Origin: Nostoc sp. CHAB 5715
GTDB taxonomy: Bacteria > Cyanobacteriota > Cyanobacteriia > Cyanobacteriales > Nostocaceae
Direction of reading: 5' to 3'
Assembly (NCBI RefSeq): GCF_020829685.1
Contig: NZ_JAIVFR010000311.1
Span: 1 to 7,307, forward strand
DNA length: 7,307 nucleotides
The position numbers and the translations under genes were made by a program. Shown in pieces: positions 5,726 to 7,307 of the stretch. Below the pieces are notes generated by a model. That model did not search any database, was not told where the DNA came from, and worked only from the letters and a program-made list of their open reading frames with translations. The first letter of the stretch is position 1. Each line of letters begins with the position of its first letter.

Positions 5726-7307
5726 ATGACTATTACTGCCAATTCCCAATTGCAAAATGTATTTTCCCAAAATCTGGAATCTATTACCAGTAAGGCTGAT
5801 GGCTCATTAGCAACTCTAGGAGCCGAGTTGGTATATACACAAGATGGGGCAGGGCGCTATCTGACCTTTTGTTGGCAGCACAGCGAACTCCTGGGGTTAA
5901 ATACCGAAAAAATAGTTGACGAGCTGAACCAGACCCAAACCTTTGCCCCAGTGGATAAGGTTAGTTATCTGGAACGATTGCACCGAATTTTGACAAGTTT
6001 GGTACCAGAAAGGTTTCAGTGTTGGTTTAGCTACCACCAAGAATTATTTGAGTTGGACTTGGTGATTAGTCCAATTATGCCGAGTTTAGGAACGACTGCC
6101 ACTACAGTTTTAGTGATGGGACGGTTAGTGCAAGCAACACTCAACAAAAAACAAGTACCTGTGGCATCAAAAGCGCCCACACAAATAGAGGTGGCAATCC
6201 GATCGCAGCAACACCAAAAACTGGTAAATCGCATTACCAGAAATATCCGCCGGACGTTGGATTTAAATATTATTTGGCAGCAAACAGTTGATAGTTTGGG
6301 GAAAGCACTGCGGCTAGAGCGCTGTATTATTTGTCCTTATCAGTCCTCTAGCTCAAAAGTGGAGGTGAAGGCTGAATATTGTCAGGCAGAACTTAAATCA
6401 ATGCTTGGCTTACAAATAGATATAGCTTCAGAGCCTGCCTTTGCTCAAGCTTTGACAACCCTAGAACCAGTTGTAATGGAAGTGCCTGGATACGCAGAGT
6501 CTGGACGGCAGAAAACTTTGGTGATTGCAACTTGCTATCAAGACCAGGCCAATGGATTGGTTGCCTTGAGTTGGCAGGATGAATGCTACACATTAACAGA
6601 ATCAGAATTAGAACTGGCAAAAGAAGCAGCAGATCAATTGGGAACTGCGATCGCTCATGCTACTTTATATGAAGAATTAGAAGTAGCGCGTCAAAAAGCC
6701 GAAGAAGCTTCCCGTCTCAAAAGCGAGTTTCTAGCTAATGTATCCCATGAAATTCGTACCCCCCTCAACGGTATGATTGGCTTCTTGAAGCTGATTTTGG
6801 AAGGGATGGCAGATGATCCAGAAGAACAAAACCAGTTTTTGTCAGAAGCTCATCACTTATCGATACATCTGCTGAATATTATCAACGACATTTTGGACAT
6901 CGCTAAAATCGAAGCTGGCAAAATGGAGCTAGCTTACGCTCCAGTCAAGCTAGATGAGCTATTCAATGATGTCGAAAATTTCATGCGTCCCCAAGCAGAA
7001 ATGAGAAACCTCAGCTTCCAGATGCAAATGCCTCCTACCTCCGATGAAATTATTGTCCAAAGCAACTATCAACGGTTGCTACAAGTTATGCTCAATTTGG
7101 TAGGTAATGCTATCAAATTTACCCATGAGGGTGGTGTCACCGTCAGTGCCGATTTAGTCCTCAAAAAGGCGAACTTTCAAGATCAGCAGTTTCCTGGCAT
7201 GGTGAAAGTACGTGTAGCAGACACTGGTATTGGTGTTTCTTTAGACAAACAAGATAAACTGTTTCAATTATTCTCTCAGGTGGATGGTTCCCGTACTCGC
7301 CACTATG
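5726..7307 (+). CDS. Soluble PAS/GAF sensor histidine kinase, 3' end outside the window
   Basis: The frame starts at ATG 5726 and is open to the right edge, giving 527 residues. Residues 30-135 look like a diverged PAS-type sensor domain (ELVYTQDGAGRYLTF, LLGL, F..VDK). Residues 160-315 fit a GAF domain preceded by a helix (NRITRNIRRTLDLNIIWQQTV). A coiled-coil linker (314-335) leads to the HisKA domain with the H-box SHEIRTPLNG, phospho-accepting His341. The ATPase domain shows the N-box NLVGNAIKFT (457-466), the G1 box DTGIG (499-503) and the F-box region LFQLFSQVD. The G2 box and any receiver domain lie beyond the edge. No membrane segment or signal peptide is visible, so it should sense a cytoplasmic cue. 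The H-box type (HEIRTPLNGMIG) is typical of hybrid kinases, so a C-terminal receiver is likely. The signal is unknown. Confidence 0.93.
   Translation, partial: MTITANSQLQNVFSQNLESITSKADGSLATLGAELVYTQDGAGRYLTFCWQHSELLGLNTEKIVDELNQTQTFAPVDKVSYLERLHRILTSLVPERFQCWFSYHQELFELDLVISPIMPSLGTTATTVLVMGRLVQATLNKKQVPVASKAPTQIEVAIRSQQHQKLVNRITRNIRRTLDLNIIWQQTVDSLGKALRLERCIICPYQSSSSKVEVKAEYCQAELKSMLGLQIDIASEPAFAQALTTLEPVVMEVPGYAESGRQKTLVIATCYQDQANGLVALSWQDECYTLTESELELAKEAADQLGTAIAHATLYEELEVARQKAEEASRLKSEFLANVSHEIRTPLNGMIGFLKLILEGMADDPEEQNQFLSEAHHLSIHLLNIINDILDIAKIEAGKMELAYAPVKLDELFNDVENFMRPQAEMRNLSFQMQMPPTSDEIIVQSNYQRLLQVMLNLVGNAIKFTHEGGVTVSADLVLKKANFQDQQFPGMVKVRVADTGIGVSLDKQDKLFQLFSQVDGSRTRHY

Noticed and set aside
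6031..6620. Minus-strand frames inside the kinase gene
   Set aside because: They lie opposite the PAS/GAF coding sequence and have no support of their own.

Overview
The window looks like chromosomal DNA of a filamentous, probably heterocyst-forming cyanobacterium (Nostoc/Anabaena type). The reasons are five copies of the HIP1 octamer GCGATCGC (1688, 2365, 3343, 4067, 6647), heptanucleotide and 9-bp short tandem repeats in a spacer, AT-rich spacers, a large beta-helix/RTX protein, and RpiA and LepA sequences of cyanobacterial type. The genus is inferred from these features, not proven.

Layout. Positions 1-1311 (+) hold the 3' end of a large secreted or surface protein, with a beta-helix end domain followed by two calcium-binding RTX blocks. 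Positions 1312-1794 are a spacer with a strong terminator-like hairpin, a start-less coding remnant and a perfect 15-bp inverted repeat. Positions 1795-2505 (-) are rpiA (ribose-5-phosphate isomerase A). Positions 2506-2697 are a divergent promoter region with one NtcA-like palindrome. Positions 2698-3057 (+) are a small protein of unknown function with one C-terminal membrane segment. Positions 3020-4747 (-) are lepA (EF4), which converges on and overlaps the membrane protein gene by 38 bp and appears to lack its last ~28 codons. Positions 4748-5317 are a spacer of tandem repeats and short palindromes. Positions 5318-5554 (+) encode a small ribbon-helix-helix-like protein. From 5726 to the right edge (+) runs the N-terminal part of a soluble PAS/GAF sensor histidine kinase.

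The genes are mostly independent units and no multi-gene pathway operon is visible. RpiA serves the Calvin and pentose phosphate cycles, LepA assists translation, and the kinase and the RHH-like protein are regulatory candidates that may be co-transcribed. I did not find a clear new defence or metabolic system. The most unusual point is the 3' junction of lepA with the small membrane protein gene, where the reading frames suggest that a deletion trimmed LepA and rewrote the tail of the neighbour. The coding remnant before rpiA and the CxxC-bearing GAF domain of the kinase come next.
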